The translations under genes and the position numbers were made by a program. DNA of 64,000 nucleotides, taken from positions 1,490,501 to 1,554,500 of the forward strand of contig JAWQEG010000135.1 of the NCBI GenBank assembly GCA_033782935.1. Reading direction: 5' to 3'. Position 1 is the stretch's first letter, and each line of letters starts with the position of its first letter. Below the pieces are notes generated by a model. The model searched no databases. It had not been told where the DNA came from and saw only the letters and a program-made list of their open reading frames with translations. The DNA is from Petrolisthes cinctipes. Its lineage: Eukaryota > Arthropoda > Malacostraca > Decapoda > Porcellanidae. Below, one piece after another: positions 11,940 to 25,394 of the stretch.

Positions 11940-13912
11940 GGGCCTGTATTTTGAAAATACTCTAACACGGAGTAGGCATGTACAGATCAGTTCTGGAACC
12001 CCAAAATATCGAATTTTCGGGTGTTTTAAGCCTGAATTTGAGATATAAAAGGGTACAGAAGATGCATGCACATATCGACTTTTGGGCACCTAAAATATCG
12101 ATTTTGAGCATGTTTTGGGCCTGTATTTTGAAAATACTCTAACACGGAGTAGGCATGTACAGATCGTTTCTTGGACCCCAAATATCGAATTTTCGGGTGT
12201 TTTGAGCCTAAATTTAATATATAAACGAGTACTGAAGATGAAGCCACATATCGACTTTTAGGCACCTAAAATATCGATATTGAGCATGTTTTGGGTCTTT
12301 ATCTTGAAAACATTCTAACTAGGAGTAGGCATGTACAGATCGCTTCTGGGACCCGAAAATATTGAATTTTCGGGTGTTTTGGGCCTGAATATAAGATATC
12401 TACTTTTTGGCACCTAAAATATCGATTTTTAGCATGTTTGGGCCTATATTTTGAAAATATTCTAGCACTGAGTAGTCATGTACAGATCGCTTCTGGGACC
12501 CCAAAATATCGAATTTTCGGGTGTTTTGAGCCTGAATTTGAGATATAAACGGGTACAGAAGATACATGCACATATTGACTTTGGGCATCTAAAATATCGA
12601 TTTTAAGCATGTTTTGGGCCTGTATATTGAAAATACTCTAACACGGAGTAGGCATGTACAGATCGCTTCTGGGACCCCAAAATATCGAATTTTCGGGTGT
12701 TTTGAGCCTGAATTTGAGATATAAACGGGTACTGAAGATGCATGCACATATCGAATTTTTTGGCACCTAAAACATCGATTTTGAGCATGTTTTGGGCCTG
12801 TATTTTGAAAATACTCTAACACGGAGTAGGCATGTACAGATCGTTTCTGGGACCCAAAATATCGAGTTTTCGGGTGTTTTGGGCCTGAATTTGAGATATC
12901 GACTTTTTGGCACCTAATATATCGATTTTTAGCTTGTTTTGAGCCTATACTTAGAAAATATTCTAGCACTGAGTAGGCATGTACAGATTGCTTCTGGGAC
13001 CCCAAAATATTGAATTTTCCGGTTTCCTGAGCATGAATTTGAGATATAAACGGGTACAGAAGATACATGCACATATTAACTTTGGGCATCTAAAATATCG
13101 ATTTTCAGTATGTTTTGGGCCTGTATTTTTAAAATACTCTAACACGGAGTAGGCATGTACAGATCGCTTCAGGGATCCCAAAATATCGAATTTTCGGGTG
13201 TTTTTCAGCTAGAATTTGAGATATAAAAGGGTACAGAAGACGCAAGCACATATTGACTTTTGGGCACCTAAAATTTCGATTTTCAGCATGTTTTGGGCCT
13301 GTATTTTGAAAATACTCTAACACGGAGTAGGCATGTACAGATCAGTTCTGGGACCCCAAAATATCGAATTTTCGGGTGTTTTGAGCCTGAATTTGAGATA
13401 TAAAAGGGTACAGAAGATGCATGCACATATCGACTTGTGGGCACCTAAAATATCGATTTTGAGCATGTTTTGGGCCTGTATTTTAAAAATACTCTAATAC
13501 GGAGTAGGCATGTACAGATCGTTTCTTGGACCCCAAATATCGAATTTTCGGGTGTTTTGAGCCTAAATTTAATATATAAACGAGTACTGAAGATGAAGCC
13601 ACATATCGACTTTTAGGCACCTAAAATATCGATATTGAGCATGTTTTGGGTCTTTATCTTGAAAACATTCTAACTAGGAGTAGGCATGTACAGATCGCTT
13701 CTGGGACCCGAAAATATTGAATTTTCGGGTGTTTTGGGCCTGAATATAAGATATCTACTTTTTGGCACCTAAAATATCGATTTTTAGCATGTTTGGGCCT
13801 ATATTTTGAAAATATTCTAGCACTGAGTAGTCATGTACAGATCGCTTCTGGGACCCCAAAATATCGAATTTTCGGGTGTTTTGAGCCTGAATTTGAGATA
13901 TAAACGGGTACT
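11940..13912. repeat. 1,355-bp-offset repeat pair
   Basis: About 11940-12557 and 13295-13912 are near-identical at a fixed offset of 1,355 bp. They share rare marks: TTTAATATATAAACGAG, GGTCTTTATCTTGAAAAC, CTGAATATAAGATATC and AGTAGTCATG. Homology ends abruptly at ACGGGTACAG in the left copy against ACGGGTACTG in the right copy. After that the right copy follows a different template (the segment near 12,730, with CGAATTTTTTGGCACC), so the right end is a recombinant junction. Confidence 0.8.
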
Positions 13913-13977
13913 GAAGATGCATGCACATATCGAATTTTTTGGCACCTAAAACATCGATTTTGAGCATGTTTTGGGCC

Positions 13978-13986
13978 TTTTTTTTT
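13978..13986. repeat. Homopolymer T9 replacing TGTATTTTG
   Basis: Here GGGCC is followed by nine T and then GAAAATAC, where the family has CTGTATTTTGAAAATAC. Loss of the G and A of GTATTTT removes the left arm of the half-B dyad in this one monomer. Confidence 0.8.
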
Positions 13987-14294
13987 GAAAATACTCTAAC
14001 ACGGAGTAGGCATGTACAGATCGCTTCTGGGACCCCAAAATATCGAATTTTCGGGTGTTTTGGGCCTAAATTTGAGATATCGACTTTACGCACCTAAAAT
14101 ATTGATTTTTAGCATGTTTTGAGCCTATATTTTGAAAATATTATAGCACTGAGTAGGCATGTACAGATTGCTTCTGGGACCCCAAAATATCGAATTTTCA
14201 GGTGTTTTGAGCCTGAATTTGAGATATAAACGAGTACAGAAGATTCATACACATATTGACTTAGGCCACAAAAAATATCGATTTTCAGCATGTT

Positions 14295-14960
14295 TTGGGC
14301 CTGAATTTTGAAAATACTCTAACACGGAGTAGGCATGTACAGATCGTTTCTTGGACCCCAAATATCGAATTTTCGGGTGTTTTGAGCCTAAATTTAAGAT
14401 ATAAACGAGCACTGAAGATGAAGCCACATATCGACTTTTTGGCACCTAAAATATCGATATTGAGCATGTTTTGGGTCTGTATCTTGAAAACATTCTAACT
14501 AGGAGTAGGCATGTACAGATCGCTTCTGGGACCCGAAAATATCGAATTTTCGGGTGTTTTGGGCCTGAATTTAAGATATCTACTTTTTGGCACCTAAAAT
14601 ATCGATTTTTAGCATGTTTGGGCCTATATTTTGAAAATATTCTAGCACTGAGTAGGCATGTACAGATCGCTTCTGGGACCCCAAAATATCGAATTTTCGG
14701 GTGTTTTGAGCCTGAATTTGAGATATAAACGGGTACAGAAGTTACAAGCACATTTTGACTTTGGTCATCTAAAATATCGATTTTCAGCATGTTTTGGACC
14801 TGTATTTTGAAAACATTCTAACTAGGAGTAGGCATGTACAGATCGCTTCTGGGACTCCAAAATATCGAATTTTCGGGTGTTTTGAGCATGAATTTGAGAT
14901 ATAAACGAGTACTGAAGATGCATGCACATATCGACTTTTGGGCACCTAAAATATCGATTT
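14295..14960. repeat. Distant copy of the 4.6-5.2-kb segment (offset 9,728 bp)
   Basis: Sequence from about 14295 to 14960 matches about 4567-5230 at a constant offset of 9,728 bp, and its first part also matches 8263-8640 at 6,032 bp. Shared marks are CGTTTCTTGGACCCC, GATGAAGCCACATATCG and AAGTTACAAGCACATTTTG. The distance is far greater than the local HOR period, so the module persisted or was copied across intervening monomers. Confidence 0.75.
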
Positions 14961-15449
14961 TCAGCATATTTTTAGCCTATATTTTGAAAACATTCTAGCA
15001 CTGAGTAGGCATGTACAGATCGCTTCTGGGACCCCAAAATATCGAATTTTCGGGTGTTTTGAGGTTGAATTTGGAATATAAACGGGTGTAGAAGATGCAT
15101 ACACATATTAACTTTGGGCACCAAAAATATCCTTTTTCAGCATGTTTTGGGCCTGAATTTTGAAAATACTCTAACACGGAGTAGGCATGTACAGATCGCT
15201 TCTGGGAACACTAAATATCGAATTTTCGGGTGTTTTGGGCCTGAATTTGAGATATCGACTTTTTGGCACCTAAAATATCGATTTTTAGCATGTTTTGAGC
15301 CTATATTTTGAAAATATTCTAGCACTGAGTAGGCATGTACAGATCGCTTCTGGGACCCCTAAATATCGAATTTTCGGGTGTTTTGGGCCTGAATTTGAGA
15401 TATAAACGGGTACAGAAGATATATGCACATATTGACTTTGGGCATCTAA

Positions 15450-17557
15450 AATATCGATTTTCAGCATGTTTTGGACCTGTATTTTGAAAACATTCTAACT
15501 AGGAGTAGGCATGTAAAGATCGCTTCTGGGACCCCAAAATATCGAATTTTCGGGTGTTTTAAGCCTGAATTTGAGATATAAACGGGTACAGAAGATGCAT
15601 GCACATATCGACTTTTGGGCACCTAAAATATCGATTTTTAGCATATTTTGAGTCTATATTTTGAAAACATTTTAGCACTAAGTAGGCATGTACTGATCGC
15701 TTCTGGGACCCAAAAACATCGAATTTTCGGGTGTTTTGAGGTTGAATTTGGGATATAAACGGGTGTAGAAGATGCATACACATATTGACTTTGGGCACCA
15801 AAAATATCGTTTTTCAGCATGTTTTGTGCCTGAATTTTGAAAATACTCTAACACGGAGTAGGCATGTACAGATCGCATCTGGGACCCCTAAATATCGAAT
15901 TTTCGGGTGTTTTGGGCCTGAATTTAAGATATTGACTTTTTGGCACCTAAAATATCGATTTTTAGCATGTTTTGAGCCTATATTTTTAAAATATTCTAGC
16001 ACTGAGTAGGCATGTACAGATCGCTTCTTTGACCTCTAAATATCGAATTTTCGGGTGTTTTGGGCCTGAATTTGAGATATAAACGGGTACAGAAGATACA
16101 TGCACATATTGACTTTGGGCATCTAAAATATCGATTTTCAGCATGTTTTGGGCCTGTATTTTGAAAATACTCTAACACGGAGTAGGCATGTACAGATCGC
16201 TTCTGGGACCCCAAAATATCGAATTTTCGGGTGTTTTGAGCCTGAATTTGAGATATAAACGGGTACTGAAGATGCATGCACATATCGACTTTTTGGTACC
16301 TAAAACATCGATTTTGAGCATGTTTTGGGCATGTATTTTGAAAATACTCTAACACGGAATAGTTATGTACAGATCGCTTCTGGGACCCTAAATATCGAAT
16401 TTTCGGGTGTTTTGAGCCTGAATTTGATATATCAAACTTTGGGCGACTAAAATATCGATTTTTAGCATGTTTTGAGCCTTTATTTTGAAAATAATCTAGC
16501 ACTAAGTAGGGATGTACAGATCGCTTCTGGGACCCCTAAATATCGAATTTTCGGGTGTTTTGAGCCTGAATTTGAGATATAAATGGGTACAGAAGTTACA
16601 TGCACATATTGACTTTGGGCATATAAAATATCGATTTTCAGCATGTCTTGGACCTGTATTTTGAAAACATTCTAACTAGGAGTAGGCATGTACAGATCGC
16701 TTCTGGGACCCCAAAATATCGAATTTTCGGGTGTTTTAAGCCTGAATTTGAGATATAAACGGGTACAGAAGATGCATGCACATATCGACTTTTGGGCACC
16801 TAAAATATCGATTTTGAGCATATTTTGAGTCTATATTTTGAAAACATTTTAGCACTGAGTAGGCATGTACTGATCGCTTCTGGGACCCAAAAACATCGAA
16901 TTTTCGGGTGTTTTGAGGTTGAATTTGGGATATAAACGGGTGTAGAAGATGCATACACATATTGACTTTGGGCACCAAAAATATCGTTTTTCAGCATGTT
17001 TTGTGCCTGAATTTTGAAAATACTCTAACACGGAGTAGGCATGTACAGATCGCATCTGGGACCCCTAAATATCGAATTTTCGGGTGTTTTGGGCCTGAAT
17101 TTAAGATATTGACTTTTTGGCACCTAAAATATCGATTTTTAGCATGTTTTGAGCCTATATTTTTAAAATATTCTAGCACTGAGTAGGCATGTACAGATCG
17201 CTTCTTTGACCTATAAATATCGAATTTTCGGGTGTTTTGGGCCTGAATTTGAGATATAAACGGGTACAGAAGATACATGCACATATTGACTTTGGGCATC
17301 TAAAATATCGATTTTCAGCATGTTTTGGGCCTGTATTTTGAAAATACTCTAACACGGAGTAGGCATGTACAGATCGCTTCTGGGACCCAAAAATATCGAA
17401 TTTTCGGGTGTTTTGAGCCTGAATTTGAGATATAAACGGGTACTGAAGATGCATGCACATATCGACTATTGGGCACCTAAAACATCGATTTTGAGCTTTT
17501 TTTGGGCCTGTATTTTGAAAATACTCTAACACGGAGTAGGCATGTACAGATCGCTTC
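15450..17557. repeat. 1,177-bp tandem duplication (about seven monomers)
   Basis: About 15450-16380 matches about 16627-17557 at 1,177 bp. Both copies have CATATTTTGAGTCTATATTTTG, split here as CATATTTTGAGTC plus TATATTTTG, then CATTTTAGCACT, TACTGATCGC and CGCTTCTTTGACC. Scattered substitutions distinguish the copies, such as AGTAAAGATCG at neither but GTAAAGATCG near 15,512 only. Confidence 0.75.
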
Positions 17558-20250
17558 TGGGACACCTAAATATCGAATTTTCGGGTGTTTTGGGCCTTAA
17601 TTTGAGATATCGACTTTTTGGCACCTAAAATATCGATTTTTAGCATGTTTTTAGCCTATATTTTGAAAATATTCTAGCACTGACTAGGCATGTACAGATT
17701 GCTTATGGGACCCCAAAATATTGAATTTTCGGATGTTTAGGGCCAGAATTTGAGATATAAACGGGTACAGAAGATGCATGCACATATCGACTTTTGGGCA
17801 CCTAAAAGATCGATTTTGAGCATGTTTTGGCCCAATATTTTGAAAACATTCTAGCACTGAGTAGGCATGTAGAGATCGCTTCTGGGACACCTAAATATCG
17901 AATTTTCGGGTGTTTTGGGCCTTAATTTGAGATATCGACTTTTTGGCACCTAAAAGATCGATTTTTAGCATGTTTTTAGCCTATATTTTGAAAATATTCT
18001 AGCACTGAGTAGGCATGTACAGATCGCTTCTGGGACCACAAAATATCGAATTTTCGGGTGTTTTGGGCCTGAATTTGAGATATCGCGTTTACGCACCTAA
18101 AATATCGATTTTTAGCATGTTTTGAGCCTATAATTTGAAAATTTTCTAGCACTGAGTAGGCATGTACAGATCGCTTTAGGGACCCCAAAATATCGAATTT
18201 TTGGGTGTTTTGAGCTTGAATTTGAGATATAAACGAGTACAGAAGATGCATGCACATATCGACTTTTGGGCATCTAAAATATCGATTTTGAGCATGTTTT
18301 GAGCCTATATTTTGAAAACATTCTAGCACTGAGTAGGCATGTAGAGATCGCTTCTGGGACACCTAAATATCGAATTTTCGGGTGTTTTGGGCCTTAATTT
18401 GAGATATCGACTTTTTGGCACCTAAAAGATCGATTTTTAGCATGTTTTTAGCCTATATTTTGAAAATATTCTAGCAATGAGTAGGCATGTACAGATTGCT
18501 TCTGGGACCCCAAAATATTGAATTTTCGGGTGTTTTGAGCCTGAATTTAAGATATAAACGGGTACAGAAGATACATGCACATATTGACTTTGGGCATCTA
18601 TAATATCGATTTTCAGCATGTTTTGGGCATGTATTTTGAAAATACTCTAACACGGAGTAGGCATGTACAGATCGCTTCTGGGACCCCAAAATATCGAATT
18701 TTTGGGTGTTTTGGGCCTGAATTTAAGATATCTCCTTTACTCACCTAAAATATCGATTTTTAGCATGTTTTGAGCCTATAATTTGAAAATATTCTAGCAC
18801 TGAGTAGGCATGTACAGATCGCTTCTGGGACCCCAAAATATCGAATTTTAGGGTGTTTTGAGCTTGAATTTGAGATATAAACGAGTACAGAAGATGCATG
18901 CACATATCGACTTTTGGGCTCCTAAAATATCGATTTTGAGCATGTTTTGGGCCTATATTTTGAAAACATTCTAGCACTGAGTAGGCATGTAGAGATCGCT
19001 TCTGGGACCCCTAAATATCGAGTTTTCGGGTGTTTTGGGCCTTAATTTGAGATATCGACTTTTTGGCACCTAAAATATTGATTTTTAACATGTTTTTAGC
19101 CTATATTTTAAAAAATATTCTAGCACTGAGTAGGCATGTACAGATTGCTTCTGGGACCCCAAAATATTGAATTTTCGGGTGTTTTGAGCCTGAATTTGAG
19201 ATATAAACGGGTACAGAAGATACATTCACATATTGACTTTGGGCATCTATAATAACGTTTTTCAGCATGTTTTGGGCATGTATTTTGAAAATACTCTAAC
19301 ACGGAGTAGGCATGTACAGATCGCTTCTGGGACACCTAAATATCGAATTTTCGGGTGTTTTGAGCCTGAATTTGAGATATAAACGGGGACTGAAGATGCA
19401 TGCACATATCGACTTTTGGGCACCTAAAACATCGATTTTGAGCTTTTTTTGGGCCTGTATTTTGAAAATACTCTAACACGGAGTAGGCATGTACAGATCG
19501 TTTCTGGGACACTTAAATACCAAATTTTCGGGTGTTTTGGGCCTGAATTTGAGATATCGCCTTTACGCACCTAAAATATCGATTTTAAGCATGTTTTGAG
19601 CCTATAATTTGAAAATTTTCTAGCACTGAGTAGGCATCTACAGATCGCTTCTGGGACCCCAAAATATCGAATTTTTGGGTGTTTTGAGCTTGAATTTGAG
19701 ATATAAACGAGTACAGAAGATGCATGCACATATCGACTTTTGGGCACCTAAAATATCGATTTTGAGCATGTTTTGAGCCTATATTTTGAAAACATTCTAG
19801 CACTGAGTAGGCATGTAGAGATCGCTTCTGGGACACCTAAATATCGAATTTTCGGGTGTTTTGGGCCTTAATTTGAGATATCGATTTTTGGCACCTAAAA
19901 GATCGATTTTTAGCATGTTTTTAGCCTATATTTTGAAAATATTCTAGCACTAAGTAGGCATGTACAGATTGCTTCTGGGACCCCAAAATATTGAATTTTC
20001 GGGTGTTTTGAGCCTGAATTTGAGATATAAACGGGTACAGAAGATACATGCACATATTGACTTTGGGCATCTATAATATCGATTTTCAGCATGTTTTGGG
20101 CATGTATTATTGAAAATACTCTAACACGGAGTAGGCATGTACAGACCGCTTCTGGGACCCCAAAATATCGAATTTTCGGGTGTTTTGAGCCAGAATTTGA
20201 GATATAAACGGGTACTGAAGATGCATGTACATATCGACTTTTGGGCATCT
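17558..20250. repeat. 1,474-bp-offset repeat pair and related monomers
   Basis: The stretch from the landmark at 18113 to about 18,620 is repeated from 19587 to about 20,090, an offset of 1,474 bp. Shared marks are AATTTGAAAATTTTCTAGC, GGCATGTAGAGATCGC and GGGACACCTAAATATCG. This is also where the CG(C)CTTTACGCACC short class and the GTTTAGGGCCAG class start to be frequent, so it is close to the left/right domain boundary. Confidence 0.7.
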
Positions 20251-20588
20251 AAAACATCGATTTTGAGCATGTTTTGGGCCTGTATTTTGAAAATACTCTA
20301 ACACGGAGTAGGCATGTACAGATCGCTTCTGGGAACCCTAAATATCGAATTTTCGGGTGTTTTGGGACTGAATTTGAGATATCGGCTTTTTGGCACCTAA
20401 AATATCGATTTTTAGCATGTTTATAGCCTATATTTTGAAAATAATCTAGCACTGAGTAGGCATGTACAGATTGCTTCTGGGACCCCAAAATATTGAATTT
20501 TCGGGTGTTTTGAGCCTGAATTTGAGATATAAACGGGTACAGAAGATACATGCACATATTGACTTTAGGCATCTAAAATATCGATTTT

Positions 20589-20863
20589 CAGCATGTTTTG
20601 GGCCTGTATTTTGAAAATACTCTAACACGGAGTAGGCATGTATAGATCGCTTCTGGGGCCCCAAAATATCGAATTTTCGGGTGTTTTGAGCCTGAATTTG
20701 AGCTATATTTTGAAAATATTCTAGCACTGAGTAGGTATGTACAGATTGCTTCTGGGACCCCAAAATATTGAATTTTCGGGTGTTTTGGGCCAGAATTTGA
20801 GATATAAACGGGTACAGAAGATGCATGCACATATTGACTTTGGGCATCTAAAATATCGATTTT
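20589..20863. repeat. Truncated two-monomer unit (275 bp) with an internal deletion at ~20,700
   Basis: Successive CAGCATG landmarks are 275 bp apart at 20589 and 20864 with none between, where two monomers would normally give 324-354. At about 20,700 the sequence passes from CTGAATTTGAG straight to CTATATTTTGAAAATATTC. The end of half A and the start of half B are missing: about 78 bp if the parent was a long monomer, 49 bp if it was short. TTTGAG occurs at both edges of the lost segment, which suggests slippage or unequal exchange at this microhomology. Confidence 0.8.
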
Positions 20864-23800
20864 CAGCATGTTTAGGGCATGTATTTTGAAAATACTCTAA
20901 CACAGAGTAGGCATGTACAGATCGCTTCTGGGACCCAAAATATCGAATTTCCGTGTGTTTTGAGCCTGAATTTGAGATATAAACGGGTACTGAAGATGCA
21001 TTCACATATCGACTTTTGGGCACCTAAAACATTGATTTTGAGCATGTTTTGGGCCTGCATTTTGTAAATACTCTAACATGGAGTAAGCATGTACAGATCG
21101 CTTCTGGGACCCCAAAATATCGAATTTTCGGGTGTTTGGGGCCTGAATTTGAGATATCGCCATTACGCACCTAAAATATCGATTTTTAGCATGTTTTGAG
21201 CCTATATTTTGAAAACATTTTAGCACTAAATACAGATCGCTTCTGGGACCCAAAAATATCGAGTTTTCGGGTGTTTTGAGCTTGAATTTGAGATATAAAC
21301 GGGTACAGAAGTTACATGCACATATTGACTTTGGGCATCCAAATTATCGATTTTCAACATGTTTTGGGCCTGTATTTTGAAAATACTCTAACACGGAGTA
21401 GGCATGTACAGATCGCTTCTGGGACCCCAAAATATCGAATTTTCGGGTGTTTTGAGCCTAAATTTGAGATATAAACGGGTACTGAAGATGCATGCACATA
21501 TCGACTTTTGGGCACCTAAAACATCGATTTTGAGCATGTTTTGGGCCTGTATTTTGAAAATACTCTAACACGGAGTAGGCATGTACAGATCGCTTCTGGG
21601 ACCCCAAAATATCGAATTTTCGGGTGTTTTGGGCCTGAATTTGATATATCGCCTTTACGCACCTAAAATATCGATTTTTAGCATGTTTTGAACCTATATT
21701 TTGAAAATATTCTAGCACTGAGTAGGCATGTACAGATCGCTTCTGGGACCCCAAAATATTGAATTTTCGGGTGTTTTGAGCCTGAATTTGAGATATAAAC
21801 GGGTACAGAAGTTACATGCACATATTGACTTTGGGCATCTAAATTATCGATTTTCAGCATGTTTTGGGCCTGTATTTTGAAAATACTCTAACACGAAGTA
21901 GGCATGTACAGATCGCTTCTGGGACCCCAAAATATCGAATTTTCGGGTGTTTTGAGCCCTAATTTGAGATATAAATGGGTACTGAAGATTCATGAACATA
22001 TCGACTTTTGGGCACCTAAAACATCGATTTTGAGCATGTTTTGGGCCTGTATTTAGAAAATACTCTAACACGTAGTAGGCATGTACAGATCGTTTCTGGG
22101 ACCCCAAAATATCGAATTTTCGGGTGTTTTGAGCTTGAATTTGAGATATAAACGAGTACAGAAGATGCATGCACATATCGACTTTTGGGCACCTAAAATA
22201 TCAATTTTGAGCATGTTTTGAGCTTATATTTTGAAAACCTTCTAGCACTGAGTAGGCATGTAGAGATCGCTTCTGGGACCCCAAATATCGAATTTTCAGG
22301 TGTTTTGAGCCTGAATTTGAGATATAAATGAGTATAGAAGATGCATACACATATTGACTTTGGGCACCAAAAATATCGATTTTTAGCATGTTTTGGGCCT
22401 GAATTTTAAAAATACTCTATCACGGAGTAGGCATGTACAAATCGATTCCGGGACCCCAAAATATCGAATTTTCGGGTGTTTTTGGCCTGCATTTGAGATA
22501 TCGCCTTTACGCACCTAAAATATCGATTTTTAGCATGTTTTGAGCCTATAATTTGAAAATATTCTAGCACTGAGTAGGCATGTACAGATCGATTCTGGGA
22601 CCCCAAAATATTGAATTTTCGGGTGTTTAGGGCCAGAATTTGAGATTTAAACGGGTACAGAAGATGCATGCACATATCGACTTTTGGGCACCTAAATTAT
22701 CGATTTTGAGCATGTTTTGAGCCTATATTTTGAAAATATTCTAGCACTGAGTAGGCATGTACAGATTGCTTCTGGGACCCCAAAATATTGAATTTTCGGG
22801 TGTTTTGAGCCTGAATTTGAGATATAAACGGGTACAGAAGATGCATGCACATATTGACTTTGGGCATCTAAAATATCGATTTTCAGCATGTTTTGGGTCT
22901 GTATTTTGAAAATACTCTAACACTGAGTAGGCATGTACAGTTTTACTGGGACCCCAAAATATTGAATTTTCGGGCTTTTTGAGCCATAATTTGAGAAATA
23001 AACGGATGCTGAAGATGCATGCACATATCGACTTTTGGGCACCTAAAAGATCGATTTTCAGTATGTTTTTGGCCTGTATTTTGAAAATACTCTAACACGG
23101 AGTAGGCATGTACAGATCGCTTCTGGGACCCCAAAATATCGAATTTTCGCGTGTTTTGAGCCAGAATTTGAGATATAAACAAGTATAGAAGATGCATACA
23201 CATATTGACGTTGGGCACCCAAAATATCGATTTTCAGCATGTTTTGGACCTGAATTTTGAAAATACTTTAAAACGGAGTAGGTATGTACAGATCGCTTCT
23301 GGGACCCCAAAATATCGAATTTTCGGGTGTTTAGGGCCAGAATTTGAGATATAAACGGGTACAGAAGATGCATGCACATATCGACTTTTGGGCACCTAAA
23401 AGATCGATTTTCAGTATGTTTTTGGCCTGTATTTTTAAAATACTCTAACACAGAGTAGGCATGTACAGATCCCTTCTGGGACCCATAAATATCGAATTTT
23501 CGGGTGTTTTGGGACTGAATTTGAGATATCGATTTCTTGGCACCTAAAATGTCGATTTTTAGCATGTTTTTAGCCTATATTTTGAAAATATTCTAGCTCT
23601 GAGTAGGCATGTACAGATTGCTTCTGGGACCCCAAAATATTGAATTTTCTGGTGTTTTGTGCCTGAATTTGAGATATAAACGGGTAAAGAAGATACATGC
23701 ACATATTGACTTGGGGCATCTTAAATATCGATTTTGAGCATGTTTTGGGCCTGTATTTTGTATTTTGAAAATACTCTAACACGGAGTGGGCATGTACAGA

Positions 23801-25394
23801 TCGCTTCTGGGACCCCAAAATATCGAATTTTCGGGTGTTTTGGGCCTGAATTTGAGATATCGCCTTTACGCACCTAAAATATTGATTTTTAGCATGTTTT
23901 GAGCCTATAATTTGAAAATATTCTTGCACTGAGTAGGCATGTACAGATCGCTTCTGGGACCCGAAAATATCGAATTTTCGGGTGTTTAGGGCCAGAATTA
24001 GAGATATAAACGGGTACAGAAGATGCATGCACATATTGACTTTGGGCATCTAAAACATCGATTTTGAGCATGTTTTGGGCCTGTATTTTGAAAATACTCT
24101 AACACGGAGTAGGCATGTACAGATCGCTTCTGGGACCCCAAAATATCGAATTTTCGGGTGTTTTGGGCCTGCATTTGAGATATCGCCTTTAAGCACCTAA
24201 AATATCGATTTTTAGCATGTTTTGAGCCTATAATTTGATAATATTCTAGCACTGAGTAGGCATGTACATATCGCTTCTGGGACCCAAAAATATCGAAATT
24301 TCGGGTGTTTTGAGCTTGAATTTGAGATATAAACGAGTACAGAAGATGCATGCACATATCGACTTTTGGGCACCTAAAATATCTATTTTGAGCATGTTTT
24401 GAGCCTATATTTTGAAAACATTCTAGCACTGAGTAGGCATGTACAGATCGATTCTGGGACCCCTAAATATCGAATTTTCGGGTGTTTTGGGCCTGAATTT
24501 CAGATATAAACGGGTACAGAAGATACATGCACATATTGACTTTGGGCATCTAAAATATCGATTTTCAGCATGTTTTGGGCCTGTATTTTGAAAATACTCT
24601 AACACTGAGTAGGCATGTACAGATTGCTTCTGGGACCCCAAAATATCGAATTTTCGGGTGTTTTGGGCCTTAATTTGAGATATTGACTTTTTGGCACATA
24701 AAATATCGATTTTTAGCATGTTTTTAGCCTATATTTTGAAAATATTCTAGCACTGAGTAGGCATGTACAGATTGCTTCTGGGACCCCAAAATATTGAATT
24801 TTTGGGTGTTTAGGGCCAGAATTTGAGATATAAACGGGTACAGAAGATGCATGCACATATCGACTTTTGGGCACCTAAAAGATCGATTTTCAGTATGTTT
24901 TTGGCCTGTATTTTGAAAATACTCTAACACAGAGTAGGCATGTACAGATCCCTTCTGGGACCCATAAATATCGCATTTTCGGGTGTTTTGGGACTGAATT
25001 TGAGATATCGATTTCTTGGCACCTAAAAAGTCGATTTTTAGCATGTTTTTAGCCTATATTTTGAAAATATTCTAGCTCTGAGTAGGCATGTACAGATTGC
25101 TTCTGGGACCCCAAAATATTGAATTTTCGGGTGTTTTGAGCCTGAATTTGAGATATAAACGGGTACAGAAGATACATGCACATATTGACTTGGGGCATCT
25201 AAAATATCGATTTTCAGCATGTTTTGGGCCTGTATTATGAAAATACTCTAACACTGAGTAGGCATGTACAGATCGCTTCTGGGACCCCAAAATATCGAAT
25301 TTTTGGGTGTTTTGAGCCTGAATTTGAGATATAAACGGGTACAGAAGATAAATGCACATATTGACCTGGGGCATCTAAAATATCGATTTTGAGC
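20864..25394. repeat. Satellite monomers without a clear local HOR
   Basis: Long and short monomers of the right-domain types alternate irregularly. Parts match the 26-32-kb HORs at longer range; for example a rare ATCTATTTTGAGCATG landmark at 24390 recurs at 27400, 30880, 32032 and 43110. At 23752-23769 there is a 7-bp tandem duplication (GTATTTTGTATTTTG). No gene is seen. Confidence 0.7.
21220..21245. repeat. Small deletion removing the GAGTAGGCATG block
   Basis: Here AGCACT is followed by AAATACAGATCGC instead of GAGTAGGCATGTACAGATCGC. About eight bases of the otherwise nearly invariant GTAGGCATG landmark are absent. I did not see this exact form elsewhere in the window. Confidence 0.75.

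Larger units (their letters stand above)
3000..17500. repeat. Left satellite domain with TAACTAGGAG and GAGGTTGAATT variant monomers
   Basis: Two monomer variants appear here repeatedly and I do not find them to the right of about 17 kb. One has a half B reading CTTGAAAACATTCTAACTAGGAG (in pieces: CTTGAAAACATTC then TAACTAGGAG), for example near 4750, 6925, 8455, 14500 and last near 16,670. The other has a half A with GAGGTTGAATT and ATACACATATTGACTTTGG, for example near 3125, 5650, 7999, 9172, 10201, 15061 and 16913. Their restriction to this interval suggests local homogenisation separate from the right part of the array. Confidence 0.75.

Noticed and set aside
13978..13986. T9 run (and T8 at 47763-47770) as a transcription terminator or poly(A) trace of a retroelement
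   Set aside because: Both lie at the usual position of T-rich parts of the monomer, have normal monomer sequence on each side and show no target-site duplication.
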